From: an uncultured Oscillospiraceae bacterium
GTDB lineage: Bacteria; Bacillota; Clostridia; Oscillospirales; Ruminococcaceae
Length of the DNA stretch: 35,265 nucleotides
NCBI GenBank assembly: GCA_949298535.1
Contig: CASFXA010000005.1
Location: 1-35,265 of the forward strand
Direction: 5' to 3'
The notes under the pieces are model-generated. The model ran no database searches, was not told where the DNA came from, and worked only from the letters and a program-made list of their open reading frames with translations. Of this stretch, positions 14,452 through 21,903 are shown piece by piece. Within the stretch, counting starts at the first letter, position 1. Each line of letters starts with the position of its first letter. The position numbers and the translations under genes are program-made.

Positions 14452-15729
14452 TTACTGCTGGGGATAGATGCCGCTGGGGCTGTAGCGATAGAACTGCGTC
14501 ACACCGTACTGGGCCGCAGCTTCCTCCTGACTGACCACGTCGGCGGCGGTATAGGTGCGGTTGCCTCCTCCGGAGACAGCGGTGGAGGTGTAGGCCTGCA
14601 CCATGGCGGCCAGCTGCAGAGGCGTGTCCTCCCCGCCGGCGGCGGCCAAAGTGTCTTCACAGACGGCCAGCACTGCGGTGATGGTCCCGGCGGGATCCAG
14701 CAGCGGATCAGAGAGGGTCAGTTCCTCGGTGGTGATCCCGGCGCCAAATTGCTCCGGACGGACATCCAGCATGGCCCGCCCCGCGGCAGCCAGGATCAGT
14801 TCCGGCTGTTCCCCGCAGCGGATGGTGCTGAGCCGGGACAGAGAGGTCAGGTTCATCACCGGCCACACCTCTCCGCCATTGGCCGCAGCGGCAGCCTCCG
14901 CCTGGGTGACAAACTCCGCCAGCACCGCCGATTTATCCAAAGGACCAGTGTTGCCGTAGGTAGCCAGTTCCAGGGAGTAGCCTTCGGGAAACTGAAGGCC
15001 GTCCAGCAGGATATACTCCACGCCCCGGCGGCTGGCTTCCTCCACCAGCTGCACCAAATAATCCCTGGCCATGGGATGATTGGGATTGAGCCAGGGAACG
15101 CCCCCTGCCGATTGGGCGTTGTCAATCCAGTTGATCTGGCTGTCCATATATTTGACCGCCGCGTCGTACATGGAAGCGGTGGAGACATGATCCCGGAAGG
15201 TGTACAGAACCCCCACCGGGGTCATCTCATGCTCCAGAATGGCAGCCGTCACCGTCTCCAGAGAGTAGGGTGCGGAGGAAAGGGCCAGATTGTTGGCCAC
15301 GATCTCCAGCTGACTGTCATACAGCACCACGCCGGTGGCGTCCTTCAGTTCAAAGGCCACCCCCTCTATCCCCTGAGCCTTGAGGCTGTCCAGCGCCGCG
15401 GAAAGAGAAGCGGGATCCAGCAGGGTGTAGGAGGGCAGATAGGCGGTTTTTTCCGGCAGGCCGGTGTGTTCCCCGCTCTCCGGCACCGCGGGAACGGAGG
15501 GGACGGAAGACTGGGAGGATTCGGAAGAAACCGACGGCTCCTCCTGAGATGATCCGAAATTGGGCAGCTGAAAGCCGCTGACCAGCCGGTTGATGGGATC
15601 AAAGGCGAACCAGCCCACCGCGCCAAAAATCAAAATAATGGCGACAATGAGCAAATTACGAAAGATCCGGGCGTTTCGCTGCCGGCGGCGGTCATAGTTG
15701 TACCGCTTGATTTTAACAAATTTTGCCAA
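14452..15729 (-). CDS. Membrane-anchored putative glycoside hydrolase (DUF4015-like)
   Basis: A 425-residue protein with a basic cytoplasmic N terminus, one membrane helix (about 25-43), a Ser/Pro/Glu linker (about 60-90) and an extracellular (beta/alpha)-barrel-like domain. The barrel has features of DUF4015 glycosidases related to GH13: LKAQGIEGVAFELKDATGVVLYDS, the strand MTPVGVLYTFRDH, and after it NPNHPMARDYLVQLVEEASRRGVEYILLDGLQFP, where the Asp/Glu residues would act on sugars. Members are thought to act on cell-surface or polysaccharide sugars; the substrate is unknown. The start is TTG 15729, supported by GGGAGG 8 nt upstream and the Lys-rich N terminus. It follows the RnfA-type gene by 63 nt with no terminator between, so it is probably the last gene of that operon. 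Confidence 0.8.
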   Translation of the reverse strand: MAKFVKIKRYNYDRRRQRNARIFRNLLIVAIILIFGAVGWFAFDPINRLVSGFQLPNFGSSQEEPSVSSESSQSSVPSVPAVPESGEHTGLPEKTAYLPSYTLLDPASLSAALDSLKAQGIEGVAFELKDATGVVLYDSQLEIVANNLALSSAPYSLETVTAAILEHEMTPVGVLYTFRDHVSTASMYDAAVKYMDSQINWIDNAQSAGGVPWLNPNHPMARDYLVQLVEEASRRGVEYILLDGLQFPEGYSLELATYGNTGPLDKSAVLAEFVTQAEAAAAANGGEVWPVMNLTSLSRLSTIRCGEQPELILAAAGRAMLDVRPEQFGAGITTEELTLSDPLLDPAGTITAVLAVCEDTLAAAGGEDTPLQLAAMVQAYTSTAVSGGGNRTYTAADVVSQEEAAAQYGVTQFYRYSPSGIYPQQ

Positions 15730-15792
15730 AGGTTTCGCCTCCCTGAGAGCAACAGGATAAGGAAAAAAGCACTGTGGGGCTGCGTCCCGCCG

Positions 15793-16389
15793 TCACATCC
15801 CCAGCTGATGCCCCACGATGCCGAACAGCGCCAGGGAGATCAGGCCGAAGTAGATCAGCGAGATGGGCGCCCCCTGAAGGGAAGCCGGCACCTGACTGAA
15901 CTGCAGCTGACGATCCAGGGTATGGTGAATCAGCAGCGCCAGCAGATAACCGCCCCCCACTCCCACGCCATAGGCCAGGGTTTGGGGCAGATCGTAAGAG
16001 CTGAAGCACAGCACCAGCATGGTGCCCAAAGGCACGAAGGAACAGGCCAGCGCCACCCGGGGATGGAGGGGAGGACAGCGGTGAAGCAGGTCCAGCCGGC
16101 GGCAGAGAAAATAGAAGGGGAGGAACATCGCCAGATAAAGGGCCAGGCAAAGAGCGGGTCTGGTTAAAAGGGGAATATTCCACAGACGTTCCGATACCAG
16201 ACGCCCCAGCCAGCCCCCCAGGGCCGCCAACAGGGACAACAAAGACAACACGATTCCACGCTGGAAAACCGCCCGGGGAGATTCTGAGCTGTCCAGCAGA
16301 ATGCCGTGACCGAAGGCCCGGGAAAACACCACGTTTTCTCCCAAGGCGGCGGTGAGCCCCACAGCCAAAAGGGACCAAAACAATTCCAT
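15793..16389 (-). CDS. Rnf-Nqr domain membrane subunit, RnfA-like (divergent)
   Basis: A 198-residue, six-helix membrane protein, close in size to RnfA/NqrE (about 195). Conserved anchors are GENVVFSRAFG (17-27, for the canonical NNFVLSRFLG) and the C-terminal block VPASLQGAPISLIYFGLISLALFGI, matching VPKAFRGTPIALITAGLLSLAF. In known Rnf/Nqr complexes RnfA and RnfE together hold a [2Fe-2S] cluster through a Cys in the first motif (GICPFLG) and one in TTNC. Here the first motif reads GHGILLD with no Cys, and the second region reads VPLGTMLVLC, with Cys128 two residues out of register. The protein may therefore keep the fold without the cluster. ATG 16389 has AAGGAG 12 nt upstream. It follows the RnfE-like gene by 32 nt. 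Confidence 0.8.
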   Translation of the reverse strand: MELFWSLLAVGLTAALGENVVFSRAFGHGILLDSSESPRAVFQRGIVLSLLSLLAALGGWLGRLVSERLWNIPLLTRPALCLALYLAMFLPFYFLCRRLDLLHRCPPLHPRVALACSFVPLGTMLVLCFSSYDLPQTLAYGVGVGGGYLLALLIHHTLDRQLQFSQVPASLQGAPISLIYFGLISLALFGIVGHQLGM

Positions 16390-16421
16390 GGTTGGGATCT
16401 ACTCCTTTCAGACAAGGGGCC

Positions 16422-17141
16422 TCAGCGGGCTCGATGGCGGTTGAGAACGGCGTACAGACTGCGGAAATACCGCAGCAGGCCGATGAACAGTCCCAGAACA
16501 ATCAGCCCGAAGAAGGGCATCTTCGCCCCTTCCAGGGAGAAGGAAGAGGGCAGCAGGGAAATCCCCCAGATCTGACCGTAGGCCAGCAGCTCCCGCACCA
16601 GGCCCACCATTCCGGTGACCAGGGCGAACAGCAGCACAAACTGAATGGCCCAGCCTGCGGCTCCCTGAGCGGTACGGACCTTTTTCTCAGAAAAAACCGC
16701 CGCTACCACCGAGTAGGAGGCGAAGAGAAACAGGTACAGCCCCAGAGAATCCAGCGCCAGAGGGAACAGCCGGGGCAGCAGCACCGCCCCCAGACAGGCC
16801 ATTGCCATGGAGGAAAGGGTACACAGGGGAACCTCCACCCATCGGGGAAGGTCCGCTTTTTCCCGCAGGCAGAAGCGAAGCAGGGAGGCGGGCAGCAGGG
16901 TCATCAGCAGCGCCAGCGTCATGGCTGCGCTGTTTTTCAGGGTGGTGGCTCCCACCGCCGCGAAGGGCCCCGCCAAAGCGGTGATGGCCACAATGCCGCT
17001 GCGGGCGAAAAAGGCGTCCTCGTGGGGATCCCTGGAAGGAAAAGCCGTCTCCCCCGGGACGCCCTTCCCCTTAGGCCTGCGCCGGGGCGTCGTCATCGTC
17101 CGGTCCGAAGTCGTCAGATGAGCGGGTTCCCGCTTTTTCAT
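16422..17141 (-). CDS. Rnf-Nqr domain membrane subunit, RnfE-like (divergent)
   Basis: A 239-residue protein: a basic hydrophilic N-terminal extension (1-45) followed by six membrane helices of the Rnf-Nqr family. Recognisable are the position of GLCPALAVTTS, here ALAGPFAAVGATT (55-67), and the segment LVTGMVGLVRELLAYGQIWG, matching the RnfE ending TLIGAIREILGSGTLFG. Both Cys residues that hold the membrane [2Fe-2S] cluster in known complexes are missing: the first is replaced in LAGP, and the VNCIILGRAEAF region reads FASYSVVAAVFSEK. I choose ATG 17141, with AAAGGAGG 7 nt upstream, which makes the gene overlap the end of the RnfD gene by 71 nt. Inner ATG 17096 lacks a ribosome binding site. 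Confidence 0.78.
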   Translation of the reverse strand: MKKREPAHLTTSDRTMTTPRRRPKGKGVPGETAFPSRDPHEDAFFARSGIVAITALAGPFAAVGATTLKNSAAMTLALLMTLLPASLLRFCLREKADLPRWVEVPLCTLSSMAMACLGAVLLPRLFPLALDSLGLYLFLFASYSVVAAVFSEKKVRTAQGAAGWAIQFVLLFALVTGMVGLVRELLAYGQIWGISLLPSSFSLEGAKMPFFGLIVLGLFIGLLRYFRSLYAVLNRHRAR

Positions 17142-18105
17142 AGGTGCGCCTCCTTTCTCTGGTGCAATAGGCTTCCGCCGCCAGATCGAAAAGAGGAACA
17201 AAGGCGTTCATCAGCAGCAGCGCGAAGGGAAACATCATTTCATAACCGCCGTAGCGGGTGAGCAATACACAAAGGATGCCCGAAAAAATAGCATATAGTC
17301 CTTTGGCGACGCTCCGCATGGGAGTAGTCACCGGGTCAGTGAAAAGAAACACCCCAAAAAACACCACCGGGGTGAAAAACAGCTCGTTGACCACCGCCGT
17401 CAGCCCCTCAGACATCCCCCGGGGAAACAGCCAGCTGCAAAGGGCCACGGTCCCCAGCATCAGCAGGGGCTGGAGGAGATGGATGGTCCGCCGGGCAGCC
17501 AGATAGAGACCGCAGGCGGCGATCACCAGCACATTAGTGGTACCCATAGGGCCGGAAATCACCCCCTGCAGAAGGGTGCTGACATCCAGGCGGGGCACGC
17601 CGCCGATATACAGGGTGTAGGCGGGGCCGGAGGTGAGAGGGGCGGTAACAGCCCCCACCGTCTCCAAAGGCGTGAAGGGAGTGGGGTAGGCGAACATGGC
17701 GCTGCTCCAGCAGACAATGGCGAAGGCCACTCCCGCGGCAGCAGGGTTGAAAATATTGCTCCCCAAACCGCCAAAGGTCTGCTTGGCGATACAGATGGCA
17801 AACAAGCCGGCGATCACCGGTACGCGGTAGGGAATGGAAGCGGGCATCATCAGAGGCAGCAGCATCCCGGTGACCACCGGCGACAGATCAGTCAGCTGCG
17901 GTCTGTGTCCCCGCAGCAGGGTGCAGACCAAATCCGCCGCCACGCAGGTGACGACTGAAACCGCCCCCAGCAGCAGGGCCCGCTGTCCATAGTAATACCA
18001 CGCCATGAAATAAACCGCCGCCAAAGTGACGATCATATCCAGCATGACGGAGCGGTTATTGCGGATTCCCCGAATATGGGGGGCCACAGGGGAGGAAAGT
18101 TTCAC
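17071..18105 (-). CDS. rnfD: RnfD-like membrane subunit of Rnf-type complex
   Basis: A 344-residue polytopic protein. The family is clear from SSPVAPHIRGIRNNRSVMLD at the N terminus, SPVVTGMLLPLMMP, KQTFGGLGSNIFNPAAAGVAF (109-129), FLFTDPVTTP near residue 265, and the ending RYGGYEMMFPFALLLMNAFVPLFD. Canonical RnfD carries a covalently bound FMN on the Thr of an S/T-G-A-T/S motif; the aligned region here is GAVTAPLTSG (151-160), which lacks it. The usual GxxGE(T/V)S is GPMGTTN. The C-terminal tail is very acidic (DDFGPDDDDAPAQA). Start is GTG 18105, with AAGGAGG 8 nt upstream, overlapping the RnfC stop as GTGA. The fold is intact but flavin binding is doubtful. Confidence 0.88.
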   Translation of the reverse strand: MKLSSPVAPHIRGIRNNRSVMLDMIVTLAAVYFMAWYYYGQRALLLGAVSVVTCVAADLVCTLLRGHRPQLTDLSPVVTGMLLPLMMPASIPYRVPVIAGLFAICIAKQTFGGLGSNIFNPAAAGVAFAIVCWSSAMFAYPTPFTPLETVGAVTAPLTSGPAYTLYIGGVPRLDVSTLLQGVISGPMGTTNVLVIAACGLYLAARRTIHLLQPLLMLGTVALCSWLFPRGMSEGLTAVVNELFFTPVVFFGVFLFTDPVTTPMRSVAKGLYAIFSGILCVLLTRYGGYEMMFPFALLLMNAFVPLFDLAAEAYCTRERRRTYEKAGTRSSDDFGPDDDDAPAQA

Positions 18106-19169
18106 GGCGTCTCCCTCCTTCCCTGGCGGTATTCCTTGATGGTTTGGGCGATTTCCAGCCGTGCGGGACACTCAAAGCTGCAGCACATACATTCGATGCA
18201 GTGTTTATAATCCAGCGCTTCCGCTTCCTGTTCCAGCCCCCGTTGGATCGCCCGATACAGCATCATGGGGTTGAGCCCCATGGGGCACACCTGGACACAC
18301 CGGCCACAACGGATGCAGGGGGAACGGTCTGTTTGTTCCTTGTCCCGGAAGGCCAGCACCCCTCTGGTGGTTACAGATACAAGGGCTTGATCGGTATCGG
18401 AGATGGACTGACCGGTCATGGAGCCGCCCACCACCACCCGGGTAGGGGTATCGGTGAGGCCGCAGCGATCCAGCACATCGGTGACCGGAAGCCCCAGGCT
18501 CACCTCCAGGTTGCAGGGACGGGCGACACAGTTGCCCCCCACGGTGAGGAAGGCGGTGGTTTGGGCAATCCCCTGAAACACCGCCCGATGAAGATGGATC
18601 AGGGCGCAGCTGCCCAGATAAAGGTAGCGTTTGCCTTCCTCCTCCACCAGGCTGTAGCCGCTGCGGATCTCGGTGGGATAGAAGCCGCCGATGCGCCGCA
18701 CCCGCACCCCCTCAATGGACCGGGGAATTTTCACTTCCAGATCCGCCATGTTCCGGTAGATCTCGATGACGCCGCTGTCGGCGGCGGAGATGGCCTTGCA
18801 GGCCAGGCGCAGCCCGCTGGCACATTCTTCCCGGAAGTGAAGCAGCGGACCCAACTGACTGGAAAGATAAGGCTCGTCGTCCACCGCGTCCACCCGGATG
18901 GAGACCCCCTTGGCCACGCAGGCCCGAAGTTTTTTGTATAACGGCAGGCCGTCCCGCTCGTCGATAATATGGGCGGCCTTGGCGGCGCGGATGATTTCAA
19001 AGGGCTCCACCTGGTCCAGGTCCTGATAAACCGGCTGCCCCTCCACCCGCAGAGGCTCCGGGGTATTGGTCAGCAGATCCAGCGGTTGAGACAGGGCTGG
19101 CTCCTTATGCTGCTCCATGGGAATCCCCCGGTGAAAAACCCCCACAGGGGGCAATTTGAGATGCTTCAT
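18102..19169 (-). CDS. rnfC: RnfC-like subunit with two [4Fe-4S] motifs
   Basis: A 355-residue soluble subunit, shorter than usual RnfC (over 430). Residues 1-30 keep the N-terminal LPPVGVFHRGIP; the middle shows an SLBB-like segment (VGGNCVARPCNLEVSLGLPV, 210-229) and VVVGGSMTGQSI, equivalent to the GGPMMG stretch. Two ferredoxin-type motifs are complete: Cys285/288/291/295 and Cys324/327/330/334, each followed by Pro. The Gly-rich FMN/NADH motif of RnfC (GxGGAGFPT) is replaced by AHIIDERDGLP (66-76), so NADH and FMN binding is uncertain. ATG 19169 has AAGGAG 6 nt upstream. It starts the Rnf-like gene series, 51 nt after rpe. Confidence 0.87.
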   Translation of the reverse strand: MKHLKLPPVGVFHRGIPMEQHKEPALSQPLDLLTNTPEPLRVEGQPVYQDLDQVEPFEIIRAAKAAHIIDERDGLPLYKKLRACVAKGVSIRVDAVDDEPYLSSQLGPLLHFREECASGLRLACKAISAADSGVIEIYRNMADLEVKIPRSIEGVRVRRIGGFYPTEIRSGYSLVEEEGKRYLYLGSCALIHLHRAVFQGIAQTTAFLTVGGNCVARPCNLEVSLGLPVTDVLDRCGLTDTPTRVVVGGSMTGQSISDTDQALVSVTTRGVLAFRDKEQTDRSPCIRCGRCVQVCPMGLNPMMLYRAIQRGLEQEAEALDYKHCIECMCCSFECPARLEIAQTIKEYRQGRRETP

Positions 19170-19220
19170 GAAAAACTCCTTGCAAAACGGCGCGAAACGC
19201 GCCGGTTATGGGAAGATCCG

Positions 19221-19895
19221 TCACTCCCCGGCGGCCTGCCGGGCCAGCTGCCGCAGAAGGGAGACCTCGGCGGCGTAATCCTCCTTGCCGAAGATGGCGG
19301 AGCCGGCTACAAAGCAATTGGCTCCCGCCTGGGCGCACAACCCAATGGTGTCCCTGGCGACGCCGCCGTCCACCTGCACCACCAGATCCTTTCTGTCCAT
19401 CCGGTCCGCCTCCCGACGGATGGCGGCGACCTTGGGCATCATCTCCCCCCGGAACTTTTGTCCGCCAAAGCCGGGCTCCACCGTCATCACCAGCGCCAGA
19501 TCCGCCTGTTCCAGCCAGGGAAACACCGTTTCCGCGGGGGTACCGGGCCGCAGGGAAATCCCCGCCTTGAGGCCCAGACGATGGATGGCGTCAATGGTTT
19601 CTCCCGGATTTCCCTCCGCTTCCAGATGGAAGGTAATCAGATCCGCTCCGGCTTTGGCCAGGTCCTCCAGGTACCGTTGAGGCTGAGAGATCATAATATG
19701 CACATCAAAAAAAAGGGAAGAACATTTCCTCAGAGAAGCGATCACCGGCATCCCGAAGGAAATGTTGGGAACAAAATGGCCGTCCATCACGTCCAGATGG
19801 AGCATATCCGCTCCGGCGGCCTGAATCGCAGCGGTTTCCCGGTCCAGACGGGAAAAATCCGCGGCCAACAGCGAGGGGGAGATGAGCATCTCCAT
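19221..19895 (-). CDS. rpe: Ribulose-phosphate 3-epimerase
   Basis: A 224-residue TIM-barrel enzyme that interconverts ribulose 5-phosphate and xylulose 5-phosphate in the pentose phosphate pathway. Diagnostic motifs are ISPSLLAADFSRL at the start, LHLDVMDGHFVPNISFG (about 33-49, metal His and Asp), FDVHIMI with a second metal His, LVMTVEPGFGGQKF, and VQVDGGV with the second catalytic Asp, then VAGSAIF for phosphate. ATG 19895 follows AGGAGG by 10 nt. A strong promoter lies 62 nt upstream and the RnfC-like gene follows 51 nt after the stop, so rpe appears to lead the Rnf-like operon; that pairing is unusual. Confidence 0.96.
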   Translation of the reverse strand: MEMLISPSLLAADFSRLDRETAAIQAAGADMLHLDVMDGHFVPNISFGMPVIASLRKCSSLFFDVHIMISQPQRYLEDLAKAGADLITFHLEAEGNPGETIDAIHRLGLKAGISLRPGTPAETVFPWLEQADLALVMTVEPGFGGQKFRGEMMPKVAAIRREADRMDRKDLVVQVDGGVARDTIGLCAQAGANCFVAGSAIFGKEDYAAEVSLLRQLARQAAGE

Positions 19896-19956
19896 GGTTG
19901 TGGCACCTCCTGCAATTGAAAAGAATAGGAAATGAAAAAAGCCTGTAATCGTTCTT

Positions 19957-19985
19957 ATTTTACCGTATTCGGGGCAAAAGGTCAA
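19957..19985 (-). promoter_or_regulatory. Promoter of rpe and probably of the Rnf-like operon
   Basis: On the minus strand TTGACC (19985-19980), exactly 17 nt, TAAAAT (19962-19957). No other clear promoter was found before the Rnf-like genes. Confidence 0.7.
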
Positions 19986-20039
19986 TGTTTGCCCTCCGGG
20001 GCCCTGTGAACAGTCTGTAAAAGATGGCTGGAAAATTGT

Positions 20040-20068
20040 TTGCCAGAAAGCGGCAATTGTGTTATGCT
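20040..20068 (+). promoter_or_regulatory. Promoter of the aldo/keto reductase gene
   Basis: TTGCCA (20040-20045), 17-nt spacer, TATGCT (20063-20068). Transcription would begin near 20075, giving a leader of about 28 nt, and excludes the upstream ATG at 20064 as the start. Confidence 0.6.
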
Positions 20069-20102
20069 GAAATTGGAACAAGAATCAAGGAGTGATGATT
20101 TC

Positions 20103-21230
20103 ATGCTGACACGGAGCTTTCATCCCGGACAACGTCCCCACTCCCTGCTGGGCTTCGGCGCCATGCGCCTGCCGGTGGACGGGGAAGGAAAGATTTGCTA
20201 TGAAAAGGCCAAGGCTATGGTGGACCGGGCCATTGCCGGCGGAATCAACTACTTTGATACCGCCTATCCCTATCACCAGCAGACTTCGGAGCGCTTTCTT
20301 GGCAGGGCTTTGGCGGATTATCCCCGGGAAAGCTATCTGCTGGCGGACAAGCTGCCGGTTTGGCTGCTGGAAAAGGAGGAGGACGTTCCGGGACTTTTCG
20401 CTCAGCAGCTGGAGCGATGTCAGGTGGACCGGTTCGACTGTTACCTCTGCCATTCCCTGGATCGGGAGCGGCTGGAGATCATCCAGAAATACCGGGCCCT
20501 GCCTCAGCTGGAACAGCTGAAAAAAGAGGGGAAAATTGGTCTGCTGGGCTTTTCTTTCCATGACAAGCCGGAGGTGCTGCGCAGGGCGCTGGAACTGTAT
20601 CCCTGGGATTTTTGTCAGCTTCAGCTCAATTATGCCGACTGGGCCATGGAGGACGCCAGACAGCTCTATGAATTGACAGTGGAGTTCGGGGTGCCGGTTA
20701 TTGTGATGGAACCGGTTCGGGGCGGTTTTCTGGCGCAGCCTCCCGAGGAAGTGGCCCGGATCCTCCGTCAGGGCGGCGAACGCTCCATGGCCAGCTGGGC
20801 CCTCCGCTTCGCGGCCAGCCTGCCCAATGTCAGCCTGGTGCTCAGCGGCATGACCACCATGGAACAGTTGGAGGATAACCTGTCCACCTTCAGCGATCCG
20901 GGACTTCCCCTGACCGAAAAAGAGCAGCAGCTGGTCAAAGAGGCGGGAGAGACGCTCAAAGGCTTGCGGAGCATCCCTTGCACCGGCTGCCGGTACTGTA
21001 TGCCCTGCCCCATGGGGGTGAATATTCCCGAGGCGTTTCATATCTACAATTCAGTCAAGCTCTTTGGAAAGGGGCTGGGAGGCTACCGGGAACTGATGGA
21101 GCAAAAGGCTGCCGCCGATCAGTGCGTCCGGTGCGGCGCCTGCGTCCGGGCGTGTCCTCAGAGCCTGACCATTCCCCGGCTGCTGGAGGAGCTGCATCAG
21201 CAGCTGACCCAAGAGCTGGCAAAAAAATAG
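20103..21230 (+). CDS. Aldo/keto reductase with C-terminal [4Fe-4S] ferredoxin domain
   Basis: A 375-residue two-part oxidoreductase. Residues 1-280 are an aldo/keto reductase barrel with the catalytic set Asp52 and Tyr57 (FDTAYPYH), Lys83 (LADKLP) and His117 (CHSL). Residues 285-375 hold two ferredoxin-type motifs: CTGCRYCMPCP and CVRCGACVRACP, each able to bind a [4Fe-4S] cluster. This fusion is widespread in anaerobes; members are predicted to move electrons between ferredoxin or another carrier and a carbonyl substrate, but physiological substrates are not established. ATG 20103 has AAGGAG 10 nt upstream. It is divergent from rpe and monocistronic with its own promoter and terminator. Confidence 0.92.
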   Translation: MLTRSFHPGQRPHSLLGFGAMRLPVDGEGKICYEKAKAMVDRAIAGGINYFDTAYPYHQQTSERFLGRALADYPRESYLLADKLPVWLLEKEEDVPGLFAQQLERCQVDRFDCYLCHSLDRERLEIIQKYRALPQLEQLKKEGKIGLLGFSFHDKPEVLRRALELYPWDFCQLQLNYADWAMEDARQLYELTVEFGVPVIVMEPVRGGFLAQPPEEVARILRQGGERSMASWALRFAASLPNVSLVLSGMTTMEQLEDNLSTFSDPGLPLTEKEQQLVKEAGETLKGLRSIPCTGCRYCMPCPMGVNIPEAFHIYNSVKLFGKGLGGYRELMEQKAAADQCVRCGACVRACPQSLTIPRLLEELHQQLTQELAKK

Positions 21231-21262
21231 AAAAAAGGAATCCCGGGTATCTCCGGGAGAAA

Positions 21263-21311
21263 ACCGATCCTTTTTCCCAGCCATCCAGGCGGGAAAAGGG
21301 GATCGGTCTTT
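21263..21311 (+). terminator. Terminator of the aldo/keto reductase gene
   Basis: ACCGATCC with CCC further in pairs with GGG and GGATCGGT (21291-21307), followed by CTTTTC. It begins 33 nt after the stop. Confidence 0.7.
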
Positions 21312-21496
21312 TCGCGGGGGGAAAACTTTTATCCAATGAAGAACCGGCAGAGAAGATCTGAAGTGCCGCCAGTTTGTGACAGACCTCTCATAAGCTGCGC
21401 CCGCCCGGTGGAAACCGGACGGGCATTCCTCTATCAATGAAGGCGAAGGAATGGAGAAAGAGGCTGTTCATGGGCCCTGAGGCCACCTTTTTCTGC

Positions 21497-21652
21497 CTCC
21501 GCCGGTTTTTCCCCTGTTAAAGCGGGAGATCCGCCCCGGAAAACAGGGGAACGAATCCCCCTGGGCGGCTTCAGGCCGCTGGAATATCCTATGCGCCGGC
21601 GGAAAAAGAGGCTCCCCGCCTTGAAAGAAGGCGACGGAGAAAACCGGCGGAG
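21497..21652. repeat. Possible remnant element bounded by 13-bp inverted repeat
   Basis: CTCCGCCGGTTTT (21497-21509) recurs inverted as AAAACCGGCGGAG (21640-21652). Just inside is a second inverted repeat, TTCCCCTGTT (21509-21518) with AACAGGGGAA (21542-21551), whose 23-nt loop includes GCGG/CCGC. The nested symmetry over 156 bp could be a short non-coding mobile element or a structured transcript; no target duplication is evident. Confidence 0.35.
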
Positions 21653-21903
21653 AAGAAAGCGGGACAAGGGTTTTGAAAGAAAAAAATGGGCGTGGGGAGG
21701 CTGAAAAAAAGATTGCGTTTTCCCCGTTCCATCCTGCCGCCGGGGACATGAAGTTTTCCATCCCGAAAAGTGGGGAGCTTCCCTTCAGGTCAGTCCGGTC
21801 CAGGGGGAGGAGCCGTTAGGGAGGCGTTCGCTGTGCTGAGAGGGATGGCGGACCGAGGGCGGGGGGCGTTGCGAACCGATTCTTCCTGGGAAGTTTTTGG
21901 ATA

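Noticed and set aside
21434-21761. Frames of 77 and 97 codons in the gene-free region
   Set aside because: No ribosome binding site; Arg/Pro/Phe-rich composition typical of untranslated GC-rich DNA.
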